DNA of 64,000 nucleotides, from assembly GCA_947184155.2 (NCBI GenBank), contig CAMXCT020001446.1, positions 951,001 through 1,015,000 of the forward strand. Reading direction: 5' to 3'. This DNA comes from Cladocopium goreaui. Taxonomy: Eukaryota; Sar; Dinophyceae; Suessiales; Symbiodiniaceae. The notes beneath the pieces were generated by a model. It searched no databases, had not been told where the DNA came from, and worked only from the letters and a program-made list of their open reading frames with translations. Shown here in pieces: positions 8,046-18,112 of the stretch; the first letter of the stretch is position 1; each line of letters opens with the position of its first letter. A program made the translations under genes and the position numbers.

Positions 8046-11000
8046 GCATGGTGCACAGGAACTGCTGGTGGCTTGGCCATGCGGTTCATCCAGTCCTGCA
8101 TGTTCTGTCGCTGAAACCAAGCTGCAGGGGGAGGCTTTTTGCCAGGCTGAACCATTCCATGCTCAAAAGGAACTCCCGGGTCAGCCTCCTCTTCTTCTGT
8201 GCCATCTCTTGTCAAGCCAGTCTTTGGCACAGCCATGACATTTCCCTGGAGCGCAAGTGAATGCGTCACTCCAGGAACCACTGTCCTGCGAAGCATCAAG
8301 CCCACCTGCGCAAAGTCCATCTCGACCTGCAATCCATTGAGCACACCATATCTGTAGGTCTGCATGGATCCAACCCAACTGGTTTGATCCCACTGGACCC
8401 AACGTCCATACGTCAAAGGGATTGTTTGGCCCTGCATCAGCGCTGTCATCACCTGCTGTACATGCTGCGCTGGCGGTGCTGGTGCCATGCCAAAACTTGC
8501 CTTTGCCCGCATCTGTTGCCCCAAACTTCCTGGGACCATCGGCGCCATCTCATGCTCCGGGTCGTTGCGCACCACCCTTGAAGGGCGCGCATCTTCAACC
8601 TCTGTGTCCTGCTCCACATGGACTTCTTCTTCAACGTTCTCTGGCTCTACGTTGATCTCCTCCTCAACATTCGCTGGGTCACCCGCAGTGGTCGAAGTGA
8701 CTGCCACCTCAGTTCCTATGGTAGCTGTTGGTGGGTCTGTTGCAGGCCCTTCGGCTCCACCATCATCACCTCCACCATCATCTCCATCGTCGCCCTCGTC
8801 CTCTTCAGGGATGACCTCCATGTCATTCTCAGAGGCCTCTTCCTCCGCCGTCTCGCTGTCATCTTCATGCAAACCATCTGCCACAGGCTCCAAGGCGTCA
8901 CTGCCCTTCGCCTTGCCCTTCGCTGCATAGTGAGCTCGCAGCTCGCCAGTTGTGGCTGGTTTGCCCTTTCCAAGCCGTGCGACCGAGGTGCGACTTCGGC
9001 TGCTGCTGCTGCCAGCTTGGTCTGGGGTGGTGCCGCTTTCCGTCATCTCCTGCACATCCGCAGCGTAGTCCACCGCTGCCGTCGCTGCCTCCACCGCCAG
9101 AGCCACTTCATTGGAGTCCCCGCTGGTGACATTCACATGGTCGGCGGTGCGCAACGCCTGGACCGCCTTTGCATTGGCCGTCGCCAGGAGGATGCTTCTC
9201 CTCTGTTCAGCCGGCGTATCGCCACGCCCCATCAGCACCGGAGCTGCCTGTGCTGAACCTTTTCCTCCTTGGTCATGTGTGAAGAGTTGGCGAGGTCGAC
9301 AACCCTTCGCGAAGATCCGTTGCCAGGAAAGGTTCGGACTCAGCACCCCGTGGATGATGGTCGACCCATCTTTGCCCGTCTCAACATCCTGCTTGGTGCC
9401 TCTGCCACGTCCCCGAAACCAGTATCCAGGGGGTCGCGCCCAAGCCATTCTTTGCCTTTTGACCTCCAGGGTTGTGCATGTCCTGCGTGGACCTTCTTCT
9501 TCATCTTCATCTTCATCATCCGCTGGAGGATCCGGCCCATGGTCTGGTTCTGGTTCTCGTCGATTTCGACGATCTCGGCCAGGATCATCTCCATCTCCAC
9601 CTGGTGTGGGCATAGCCATTGCACCGTGCTTGCCCTCCAACTGCACTTGCCTTTCAGTCTGTAGGGGCTGCTCCTCATCCACAGCCTCTGAAACCAACTC
9701 GTAGCTCCCATCAGACTGCGTGTCATCCACCTGCTGCGCTGGTGGTCTTGGAGGTCGCTCTTGTGGTTCTGGTTCTCGAAGACGTGGATCATAGTTGCGG
9801 ATCGGCACGTACTCAAACCCAAAGCGACTACCCCTCATCATTCTTGTTCCCATTGCTGCTTGTCCACGTTGTTGAACTGGTCCAAGCGGTTGGGGTTCTG
9901 TTCCAGCCCAAATGGCTGAAGTTGTAGGGCTCAACATTGCCACCCTACCACGTTCAGACACCTTGCCAGTGCCCTTTCCTTTTTGGTCAGGCTGACCATC
10001 CATCTGGCCTTGTTGGCCCTTGTAGTGGCCTCCTTGGCCTTTTCCATAGCCATGCTGGCCATCATCTTGGCCATTGTGGCCTTTTCCCTTGGTTGCCCTC
10101 GAAGCCGGCAGTGAAGAAGTTCCTGTTGCCGAACTCCCTGACGACCTCGCCGTGCTCTCCATTGCGTGTCGCCCGGCACCCAAAACCTCAGTTGGCGGCT
10201 CGAGCCCAAGGTCCTCAACAGAGAAGTCCTCAATCGGATCTCCTTCAAGTCCATGCCATTGCTCAGCACGACCAACCAAGTTGCAGTTGAAACCATGCCC
10301 ATCCCCTTGGCGCCTCTTCGAAAGACCTCGCCGTTGACCTCCCTTCCCATGGCTGACTTTGAGCGCCCGAAGTTGCGGCCCGTGGCAGCCCGAAGGGCAG
10401 TTGTCAGGGTTTTGAGATGATCTTTGTGGGGAGGAAACTTGATCCCTTTGAGGATAGTACTCAGCACTAAGACTACGCTCCATGTTCGAAACTCTAAAGT
10501 TTCTTTTCCCCTCCACATCGATCATCCCTTTTGGGAAAGGTTGCATGGCCTCCTTTTGGCTCTTGTTGGGCGGTTCATTTTCCCTGCCCTCTTCTCGCAT
10601 GGTGGGTTCATTTGGGGCCCTCACCATGGTTTTCATCAACCTACGGGGTGGTTCATCTTCCCTACCCTCATGTCTCAACGCCGGTTCATTTGGTGCCCTG
10701 ACGTTGGCCTCTTCCATGTCAGTTGGTTCATTTTCCCTAACTGACCATGGTGGGGAAGGTTCATTTTCCCTTTCCCTCTTTTTCATCATCCAACATGCAG
10801 CAACGATGAGGCCCAGACCAGTTTCTTGACACTGAGAGTCATCCGTCTCCATCAGCGTCTGGCCAGTTGAGAGAAGCCTCACTACTATCTCTTCCTCAGC
10901 TCTCAGCTCATCTTCTGCACGTCGTAGATCGTTGAGATCGTCCAGGTAGATGGAGTCCACAAAGTTGTCCATCTTTGGTCCTTGAAGCGGTTTCGTCGCT

Positions 11001-14000
11001 CCATCAGCTGGAAGCACCAAACCACTGACATGCCTCGCACACCATCGCGAGAGCTCATCTTGAAACGCTTCTCGAAGTCGAGCATACCTGATCCTCAGAT
11101 GTCTTGTTCTCCAACTACCTGTGTCGTTAGTGCACAAGTGAAGTGCACTTTTGGAATCGCAGTTGAGGGTCTTGTTGATGTCCCCAACGCCCATCACCTC
11201 CAGGAGTGCTGCAAGGCTTTCTCCACACTGGAAACCTTCTCCACAGCTCACCAGTTCACTTTCGGCTGTTGAAGTGGTAACAAACGGCTGTCTGCCACTT
11301 GCCCATGCGATGGGAGAACCCCCAACACATAGTATCACCCCAGTCACCGACTTGTAGTTCTCATGCTCCAGGGCGTGCGAAGCATCCACAAACACCTCCA
11401 AGTTGTTGATCGACACCTGCGTGGCCAGCTCATCATTGCGGCCATATGGTTTTTGTGCTGAGGTCTTCATGTAGTGCAAACCCTTTGAACTCGTTGCACT
11501 CAAATACCTCAATAACTCATCTCCAAGCTTGACCACATGTCTTGCTCGTCGGTGCGCAAGACGTGCCATGACACCAACATGATACACCATGTCAGGTCGT
11601 GTTCGGGTAACCAACCACTGCAGTTCCCCGATGACTTGTTGAGCTTGGCGAAGATCTCCCGTTTGCACCTCCTCAGTGTCGTCTTCGCCCAAGTTGGCAA
11701 ACAAGTTCTTGACTGGTGCCATGCCAGCCTCCATGCCATGTCGTTTCAGGACGTCCTTGAGGTATCCACATTGATGTAGAAAGAACCCGTCCTTGACCTT
11801 GGCAATCTCGTATCCACAAAACTTCATTTGGTGGTCTTCAGTGACCATTTCTGGTGGGCTGCATGTCCACCTCCTTTGTACAGCTTCCAACATCGCATTG
11901 GCTTGTTCTTGTGGAGCTCCAACTAGAAAGTCATCAACGTAGGTTGCCAAGAAGCCTTGTGAACCTGGCTTCCAAGAGCTTGTCATCTCCACTGGGGTCA
12001 CCATCCATAGGTGTAGCTCTTCCGTTTGCACGAGCTTGTACTGTACCCCATCAACGCTCCACCTCAACAGCGGAAGCTCTTGGTCTCTATGCACTGACCA
12101 ATCTTTCGGAGACTCTACAAGGCCATACAAAGCTCCCTGCACTGACCACCACTCGCCTTGTTGTGCCAGACCAAGCTCTACCAGTAGCCTTGGTGGCTGC
12201 ACCAGTGTTGTTCTGGTCTTGACTGACCTCTTTGGCGCTTGTAAGAATGCTGCTTTGACGTCAATGGACTTGAGGCACCATTCGCGTTCTGCAGCCAACT
12301 TCACCAAAAGTCGAATTGCTATCCCATCCACTCCTCCAGCAGCCACATCTGAGTCTGCATCAAGTGGATCGCCATGAACAAAGTTTCCACAAGCCACTAT
12401 CCTGGCTCGTCTTCTTCCAAGTGGTGCTTTTCTTGTCGCCACCAACTTGCCAGGTATTTTCTCAAGGGCCATCCCTGAGCTCTCCAAGGATGCCACTTCT
12501 TCCTTGCTCATCTTGACGATGGTGTTGGTAGACAGTAGGTTGTCTATCTCCTCCTTGATGGCCGGCTTCCACTTGTCTGCCTCTGCACGAACCTCTTTTG
12601 CCGCCACCGTGTAGGTCTGAAGAACCTTTTCCTCCTCCCCAAGCGCCATCTTGTCGATCTCTTTCGTCAACTGTTGCTGTTGGTTCTGTAGCATCATCAA
12701 CTGGCTATGGATGCTGTTGGCATATTTTGCCAATTCGCTGACATCTTGATCTTCTTCTGCTTGTGCCAACATGTACCTCTCTTCATTCCAGAGATCGCAC
12801 ATCCCTTTGACCAGATGATTGACTGCCATCTCATCCTTGCATAGTTGTTGTAGTTGATGAACATCTTCATTTTGAGCTTGTCCATCTTGTTGATCTTGTT
12901 GATCTTGAACTTCATCATCATCCATCTCTGTCCACTCCCCCCCAGCTGGTACAGCTGGTTCATTACAGAAGTGACACTTGCTAAGTCTGGGCTGTTGCAA
13001 CCCGCATCCATTGCATTGTTGGTACGCGGAGCTCATCAAACCGCGCACAGCTGGTGGTTGTTTGCCTCGTACTCGTCGTGGTGGTTGTGGTAATGGTGGT
13101 AAAGGCCATGGAAGATCTGTTGCATGTTCTTCCATCTCTTGTAATTCCACCTCCATTGTACCATCCACCAATCGTTGCATGTCCTCAAACTCCAAGTCCT
13201 CCCCCGGTCCCGGTGCATCATCTTCAAGGATGCTCGGTTCATACCCAGGGCTTTCAGGAAGTTGCTCATGAAGTTGTTCTCCATCTGGTTGTTGACCATC
13301 ATCTGGTAGTGGAGCTTGTCCAGGATTGAGATCTTGAAGATTGTCCATCTCAGCTGACTTGGTTGGCACCGACACCACTGTAGTGCGAAAACCATTGCCA
13401 CGTTCATCCACCACCCAGTACCCGCCTGATGTTGGTGACATGTCCGCCGAAGGACCAAGAATCCTCACACGTTGCTTCGGATACTTCAGAGGAACTCCTC
13501 TGTTGGCCCATGTCTTTTTGCGAACCACACCCCAAACACCAAAAGGTAGTAGAGCTGGTAGCTGAAGTCCAAGCACTGAGAGTTGTCTTCGGCTTCTTTG
13601 TTCAGCTGCTTGTCTCAACGCTAATGGCCAGAAACTCACATCCAAGCCTGATGACTGCAGCAACGTTCTTGTCACATTCTTGAGAATTTGGATCTCGATC
13701 TCCGCAGTGGAGTTCTGAGTGGGTTCATCTCCTGGAGAAACTCGAACTTCCAGATTTCTTGCTGATGCCCATGTTCGAAATCGTTGTGACACAAGTTCTT
13801 TGGCGCGGTCAACTCTCACCCTGTAGATTGGCACTTGAAGGGCTCGAAATCTGGTGTAGAGAGAAGCCACTGCATTGATTATTGTTGTTTCACGTCGATC
13901 ACTCACAGGAACAGCAAAAGTGATGGGTTTGACATTGACATCCTGAAGTTCTGCCATCTTATTTTGGAACGCCTGCTTTGCCACGTCCTCCGCATTCACA

Positions 14001-16825
14001 TCCACCTCTGGCGGATTCTTCTCCAAAACTTGCAAAGGAACTTCAGGCAATGGACATGACTCCAGTTGTTTGACAAGCTCATCATCCTGAGCTCCCCCGT
14101 CTCTGCAATCTTGTACATGAACATCACCACGTTGAACTCCATTTTGAGGAACTTCAACAACTTCAACTTGTGCTCCCCCCTTCGAGGAATCTGGAGCTCC
14201 CCCCTTCGAGGGATCTGAGGCTTGAACGTCATACTTCTCCTCCACCTTCTTGGGACGGCCCGGTCCACGAATCACATCCTCCACCTCCTTGAACGGATCT
14301 GGGTCCAGAGTCACCTCCGGAAGCAAAGCCTCAAGGTCAGGAAAACCTTCTGGCCGTGGTTTCGGCTTCCAACCCTCCACCAACGCACCAATCTCTGCTA
14401 ACCATGGGACCTTGACAGTGGCCACCATGAAGTATCTTGCTTTTGCTCTTCCTTGATCTGGTGCTCGTTCAAAAGGTCCTGCCAAATCCACACTCATTTC
14501 ATAAGTGGATTGAAACTTCTGCCTCCGTCGTGGTCGATCTCGTCCCGCTCCAACTTGACATTGAAGACAGTCCTTCCTGTAAGGAATGTGATCCGACATG
14601 AGGTGCAAGTACCATGATTCCTCCTCCGTCAGGTTCAACGCTCGCAGTTGTGGTAGTGGAATTGCGTGGATCTCCCTGATCATCAGGTCCTTCAAAGTTG
14701 GAGCCCATGCTGCTGTTGACTTGGACAACTCCATAGCCCTTGACAAACTGTCTGGCCATGCTGCATACTTAGTGTCATCCTTCAGGCCATCCAGCGCCTT
14801 GATGACTTCCATATTGCTCCACAAACATGTTGGTTTTCGTCGTTGATGTCCAAGAGCTCCTTGATCCACTGTCAACCTTTTCAATCCCACCGCCTTTTCC
14901 AGCACTGACTTCACCTCGGGCCACACAGTGAAAGAGGCATATTCAACTTCGTCTTGCCTGTACGTCATTGGATCCTCTGGGGTCTCCACTACGGCCTTGA
15001 CGTCAGGGTTGTAGAGCTTGGCCTCATACATCAAGAGCAGTGTTCTCAGCCAGAGCTGGCTGTCAGCGTCTGCCAACTGTTGCTCCATCATCGTGTTGGT
15101 ATCCAGGCCAAACCTCTGCAAACCATGTCTCGATCTCACAGGCCGCGGTCCTCCATCAGACCGGTAACGTGCAGCTGATACTGTTCTGCACGGTGGGCCA
15201 GCGAGTACTGCAACCACTCGACCCGACCTCACAAACTGCAATAAAAAGTGCCAAACTGCTGAATCCAAAAGATCTTGTCCTCGAAGTAGATCCACATTCA
15301 CCACTTCGATGTCGTGTGGCATTCTCTTTGACCACCACGCTTGATCTGGACCTGAAAACAAATTCAGCACAATGCCCTTGGCCTTCTTGAAGCGTCGCCG
15401 TTGATGGCGATTCCATGGCAATCGAGCCTCATCACCAGCTTTACTCACCATAGGTTGCAACAACTCCACAGGTGTCTCAGGAAACAACTTGTTGAGCTTG
15501 TCGGCCATGTCCTTGTCTTCCTGCTTCCAACCTGTGACTTCCAAACTTCGCAACATTAACTGCTTGTTCTTCTCAGCGGTTTCCAGCTCTCGAATGAGCT
15601 TCATCCCCACATCATTGGTCACGTAGGGACAATTGTCACGAACTGTGACTTTCACTTCACCCAGCTTGCCATGTGTGAGAGCGCACCCATCGCGATGCCA
15701 CCTCATCTTGCATCCATGCTGAGTCAACATTCCCAAAGGCACAATTGGCTGCAGATCATCCTTTGTCAACAACGATCTGCTCATCTTTGACATCCTCAGC
15801 TGTGTTTTTCCAGTTGCCGTTTGTACCTCTGTTGGGATCGCCTGCATCCACTCAGTCTCATCATAGGGTCCTCTAAGGATATGCGTGGCCCCTGAGTCCA
15901 ATAGCACACCCTGATTGCTGTCAGTCACCACCGCCAACACCCTTGGAGTCGTTGACGTTGTTCGCATTGTCTTCAAAAGACTGGCAACTTCACCCATGAC
16001 TGAGGGCTGAACTTGTTGTTGTACTTGAGCAACTTGAGGCTGCTGTTGTACCTGAGCAACTTGAGGTTGCTGTTGTATCTGAGCAACTTGAGGTTGCTGT
16101 TGTATCTGAGCAACTTGAGGTTGCTGTTGTATCTGGGCAACTTGAGGTTGCTGTTGTATCTGGGCAACTTGAGGCTGTGAATCCTTTGAAGACTGATCCA
16201 CTCCCCCGACCGGCTTGTCCCGGTCCTTGCCTTTGCCCTTGTCGTTCTTGCCATCCTTTGTCTTTCCCTTGCCTTTAGGGCTTCCTTTGGAGCTTTTGTC
16301 GCCCGGACTTGTCGTAAGCTTGTCACCAGCGGTGCAGTCTTTGGCAATGTGTTCCAAACTGGAACACTTCCAACATCTCTTCTCCTTGTCGTTGAGATTG
16401 TTCCACTCATGGGCATAGGTGCATTTGTCACCCTTGAGGCATCCGTAAGGTTTACCCCAATGCTTGCATGCTCCAGCTCCTGCACCATAAGCATTGCCTT
16501 CTGCATTGTTGCCATAGCCTTTCTTACCAGGAGATCCCTTCTTGCCACCACCCTTGTCACCAGCAGCATTGACCACGTTGATCTTGGGGTTGCCAGAAGT
16601 CGGACTTGCCTTTGTCATTGTTCCATGATGCAAGTGATCCGCTTCGGCAATCAACATCTGCAGATAGTTCTCCGCTGTGAGCTGTGTAGGCGCCACATCC
16701 ACCATATGGGTCATGCGGAAGTTGCTGATGCGAAAGCTCGCTTGATGCTCCTTCGCAATCACTGTCCGCATCACTTCAGAAAGTGCGCTCACCTGCAGCA
16801 AGGGATCTGGAGTTGACGTCGCCAT
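8003..16825 (-). CDS. Copia polyprotein: zinc fingers, protease, MTase-like, integrase, RT, RNase H, long C-terminal extension
   Basis: 2,940 codons from ATG 16825. Residues 120-139 form a CCCH finger (C-x8-C-x5-C-x3-H) and 151-164 a CCHC knuckle (C-x2-C-x4-H-x4-C). Residues 217-272 are a 10-residue PQVAQIQQQ-type tandem repeat. The aspartic protease motif LLDSGATH is at 308-315. A methyltransferase-like domain occupies about 485-675 (LNLFSG, GPPC at 543-546, ETPEDP). Integrase follows: H741/H746/C753/C756, then D780, D1006 and E1042, the last two spaced as D-x35-E, with a long low-complexity insert after D780. A small CxxC...CxxC ribbon is at 1271-1287. Reverse transcriptase has D1522 and YVDD at 1629-1632; RNase H has D1814, E1855 and D1890. 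The rest, about 1955-2940, is a disordered and acidic extension with ENEP and GKG repeats and no domain I recognise. All catalytic motifs look intact. ATG 16825 may not be the true start, since gag runs into this frame. Confidence 0.95.
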   Translation of the reverse strand: MATSTPDPLLQVSALSEVMRTVIAKEHQASFRISNFRMTHMVDVAPTQLTAENYLQMLIAEADHLHHGTMTKASPTSGNPKINVVNAAGDKGGGKKGSPGKKGYGNNAEGNAYGAGAGACKHWGKPYGCLKGDKCTYAHEWNNLNDKEKRCWKCSSLEHIAKDCTAGDKLTTSPGDKSSKGSPKGKGKTKDGKNDKGKGKDRDKPVGGVDQSSKDSQPQVAQIQQQPQVAQIQQQPQVAQIQQQPQVAQIQQQPQVAQVQQQPQVAQVQQQVQPSVMGEVASLLKTMRTTSTTPRVLAVVTDSNQGVLLDSGATHILRGPYDETEWMQAIPTEVQTATGKTQLRMSKMSRSLLTKDDLQPIVPLGMLTQHGCKMRWHRDGCALTHGKLGEVKVTVRDNCPYVTNDVGMKLIRELETAEKNKQLMLRSLEVTGWKQEDKDMADKLNKLFPETPVELLQPMVSKAGDEARLPWNRHQRRRFKKAKGIVLNLFSGPDQAWWSKRMPHDIEVVNVDLLRGQDLLDSAVWHFLLQFVRSGRVVAVLAGPPCRTVSAARYRSDGGPRPVRSRHGLQRFGLDTNTMMEQQLADADSQLWLRTLLLMYEAKLYNPDVKAVVETPEDPMTYRQDEVEYASFTVWPEVKSVLEKAVGLKRLTVDQGALGHQRRKPTCLWSNMEVIKALDGLKDDTKYAAWPDSLSRAMELSKSTAAWAPTLKDLMIREIHAIPLPQLRALNLTEEESWYLHLMSDHIPYRKDCLQCQVGAGRDRPRRRQKFQSTYEMSVDLAGPFERAPDQGRAKARYFMVATVKVPWLAEIGALVEGWKPKPRPEGFPDLEALLPEVTLDPDPFKEVEDVIRGPGRPKKVEEKYDVQASDPSKGGAPDSSKGGAQVEVVEVPQNGVQRGDVHVQDCRDGGAQDDELVKQLESCPLPEVPLQVLEKNPPEVDVNAEDVAKQAFQNKMAELQDVNVKPITFAVPVSDRRETTIINAVASLYTRFRALQVPIYRVRVDRAKELVSQRFRTWASARNLEVRVSPGDEPTQNSTAEIEIQILKNVTRTLLQSSGLDVSFWPLALRQAAEQRSRRQLSVLGLQLPALLPFGVWGVVRKKTWANRGVPLKYPKQRVRILGPSADMSPTSGGYWVVDERGNGFRTTVVSVPTKSAEMDNLQDLNPGQAPLPDDGQQPDGEQLHEQLPESPGYEPSILEDDAPGPGEDLEFEDMQRLVDGTMEVELQEMEEHATDLPWPLPPLPQPPRRVRGKQPPAVRGLMSSAYQQCNGCGLQQPRLSKCHFCNEPAVPAGGEWTEMDDDEVQDQQDQQDGQAQNEDVHQLQQLCKDEMAVNHLVKGMCDLWNEERYMLAQAEEDQDVSELAKYANSIHSQLMMLQNQQQQLTKEIDKMALGEEEKVLQTYTVAAKEVRAEADKWKPAIKEEIDNLLSTNTIVKMSKEEVASLESSGMALEKIPGKLVATRKAPLGRRRARIVACGNFVHGDPLDADSDVAAGGVDGIAIRLLVKLAAEREWCLKSIDVKAAFLQAPKRSVKTRTTLVQPPRLLVELGLAQQGEWWSVQGALYGLVESPKDWSVHRDQELPLLRWSVDGVQYKLVQTEELHLWMVTPVEMTSSWKPGSQGFLATYVDDFLVGAPQEQANAMLEAVQRRWTCSPPEMVTEDHQMKFCGYEIAKVKDGFFLHQCGYLKDVLKRHGMEAGMAPVKNLFANLGEDDTEEVQTGDLRQAQQVIGELQWLVTRTRPDMVYHVGVMARLAHRRARHVVKLGDELLRYLSATSSKGLHYMKTSAQKPYGRNDELATQVSINNLEVFVDASHALEHENYKSVTGVILCVGGSPIAWASGRQPFVTTSTAESELVSCGEGFQCGESLAALLEVMGVGDINKTLNCDSKSALHLCTNDTGSWRTRHLRIRYARLREAFQDELSRWCARHVSGLVLPADGATKPLQGPKMDNFVDSIYLDDLNDLRRAEDELRAEEEIVVRLLSTGQTLMETDDSQCQETGLGLIVAACWMMKKRERENEPSPPWSVRENEPTDMEEANVRAPNEPALRHEGREDEPPRRLMKTMVRAPNEPTMREEGRENEPPNKSQKEAMQPFPKGMIDVEGKRNFRVSNMERSLSAEYYPQRDQVSSPQRSSQNPDNCPSGCHGPQLRALKVSHGKGGQRRGLSKRRQGDGHGFNCNLVGRAEQWHGLEGDPIEDFSVEDLGLEPPTEVLGAGRHAMESTARSSGSSATGTSSLPASRATKGKGHNGQDDGQHGYGKGQGGHYKGQQGQMDGQPDQKGKGTGKVSERGRVAMLSPTTSAIWAGTEPQPLGPVQQRGQAAMGTRMMRGSRFGFEYVPIRNYDPRLREPEPQERPPRPPAQQVDDTQSDGSYELVSEAVDEEQPLQTERQVQLEGKHGAMAMPTPGGDGDDPGRDRRNRREPEPDHGPDPPADDEDEDEEEGPRRTCTTLEVKRQRMAWARPPGYWFRGRGRGTKQDVETGKDGSTIIHGVLSPNLSWQRIFAKGCRPRQLFTHDQGGKGSAQAAPVLMGRGDTPAEQRRSILLATANAKAVQALRTADHVNVTSGDSNEVALAVEAATAAVDYAADVQEMTESGTTPDQAGSSSSRSRTSVARLGKGKPATTGELRAHYAAKGKAKGSDALEPVADGLHEDDSETAEEEASENDMEVIPEEDEGDDGDDGGGDDGGAEGPATDPPTATIGTEVAVTSTTAGDPANVEEEINVEPENVEEEVHVEQDTEVEDARPSRVVRNDPEHEMAPMVPGSLGQQMRAKASFGMAPAPPAQHVQQVMTALMQGQTIPLTYGRWVQWDQTSWVGSMQTYRYGVLNGLQVEMDFAQVGLMLRRTVVPGVTHSLALQGNVMAVPKTGLTRDGTEEEEADPGVPFEHGMVQPGKKPPPAAWFQRQNMQDWMNRMAKPPAVPVHHAMPGPPPKRAHHLM

Positions 16826-18042
16826 TGGCGTAGCATCTCACCAGCTTCAGCAGCAGATTTGGCTGCTGTTGTTTGAGTCAAGTTGTTGAGGATGGTGCTT
16901 TTCTCGTTGAGACCACCAGGTTGGTACAGCTTCAAGATGCGAAACACCAACTGCACACATGTCATCTCTCGCAAAGAGATTGCTTCTTGTTTGACCGTCT
17001 GTGGCACTGCAGCTAACAACATTGACAGCACGCGAGACTCCAACCTGACATACTTGTTCTCCACTTGAAGGTCAGGTTGCACAGCCATGCGATCCATTGG
17101 ACCCGCTGTCAGCCATGTTGCATAGGCATCTTGAGCTCGTTGTACTAGTCCGGTCCACCACACTCTTGCCCCTTCTGAGACATCTGAGATCAGCGGCATC
17201 AACTCACTTAACCAATCTCCTGCACGAAGGGCAGCTTGAGGCTCTGACACGTCCTTCAAAATTGGCAGTGTAATTGGCACATTTCTCAGCACCTCAGAAG
17301 CTTCACCATCAGGACCTTTTGCTTGTGGTTGAGGTTGTTGCCATTGCAGTGGCACTGAACCATATTGCATTGGTGCTGCATACATTGGTACACCAGAAGG
17401 TCCAACTCCATGTCCTTGAGGCGGTTGTGGTGGTGGTTGCGGAACATGACCAAAGTCCGCTGGTGGACCACCATGTCTGTGCACCGGTTGCTCCCAGTAC
17501 TCACCTGTCAACCTTGGTCTTTCGCCATGCATCATCCTGACCTCTCTGTCCAACCATGCAAAGCGATCTGCTCCAGGTTGAAGATGATGCTGCTGTTGTG
17601 GTTGTTGATCCACTGGAGTCCAAAAATCCTCCAAACCATCAAAACCTGTTCCACCACCCACGTGCTCATCAACTGCAAATGGGTCAAACTGCCATGGTGG
17701 AAGTTCTGGAAGATCTGCTACCTCCCGTGGTGGTTGTCCCGGCGGAACTTGAGTTCCTCCAGGTGTTGTTCTTGGTGACAGTGAGTAGTACTGAGGTCGG
17801 CGCGGTGGTGTCCTTGGTGGTTCCACGCTTGAACTCTTCTTCTTGAGCTCCTTCTGCAACTCCTCATTCTTCTTTTCAAACTCATCACGCTGGCGTTGCA
17901 AGTCCTCAGCATACTTCTTCATCTCTTCCTTTTGTTTCTCCATCTCAAGCTTCTGTCTGTGAAGCTCTTCAACCATTGATTGCTCCAAAGCCCGCTTGAG
18001 CTCATCACGCTCATCTCTTCCTTGTTGATTGACATCGTCCAC
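16789..18042 (-). CDS. Gag-like protein of the copia element
   Basis: 417 codons. Residues about 10-70 form a highly charged coiled coil (KRALEQSMVEELHRQKLEME). About 75-240 is Pro/Gln-rich linker. About 255-415 has the helical, Trp-containing composition of a copia gag/capsid core (GDWLSELMPLISDVSEGARV, WWTGLVQRAQ). The frame overlaps the pol frame by 37 bases. Pol lies in -1 relative to gag, and the fused reading would carry the capsid helices straight into the LLQVSALSEVM segment at the start of pol. No X-XXY-YYZ slippery site is visible, so recoding versus a single-base indel is undecided. The start is the first ATG; the upstream leader has other frames. Confidence 0.75.
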   Translation of the reverse strand: MDDVNQQGRDERDELKRALEQSMVEELHRQKLEMEKQKEEMKKYAEDLQRQRDEFEKKNEELQKELKKKSSSVEPPRTPPRRPQYYSLSPRTTPGGTQVPPGQPPREVADLPELPPWQFDPFAVDEHVGGGTGFDGLEDFWTPVDQQPQQQHHLQPGADRFAWLDREVRMMHGERPRLTGEYWEQPVHRHGGPPADFGHVPQPPPQPPQGHGVGPSGVPMYAAPMQYGSVPLQWQQPQPQAKGPDGEASEVLRNVPITLPILKDVSEPQAALRAGDWLSELMPLISDVSEGARVWWTGLVQRAQDAYATWLTAGPMDRMAVQPDLQVENKYVRLESRVLSMLLAAVPQTVKQEAISLREMTCVQLVFRILKLYQPGGLNEKSTILNNLTQTTAAKSAAEAGEMLRQWRRQLQIPCCR

Positions 18043-18112
18043 AAAGGTAGTTGTGCTACAACCTTGTACTCCACCTTGTGGTTGCGACTTGCCTCACGTG
18101 GCATCTGTCGTC

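Noticed and set aside
8026-16816. Many 60-210-codon frames on the + strand and in other - frames across the copia element
   Set aside because: They are shadows of the long pol frame, which carries all recognisable motifs.
16789-16825. Programmed -1 slippery site between gag and pol
   Set aside because: No X-XXY-YYZ heptamer lies in the overlap in the gag frame; kept only as an open question about the frame change.
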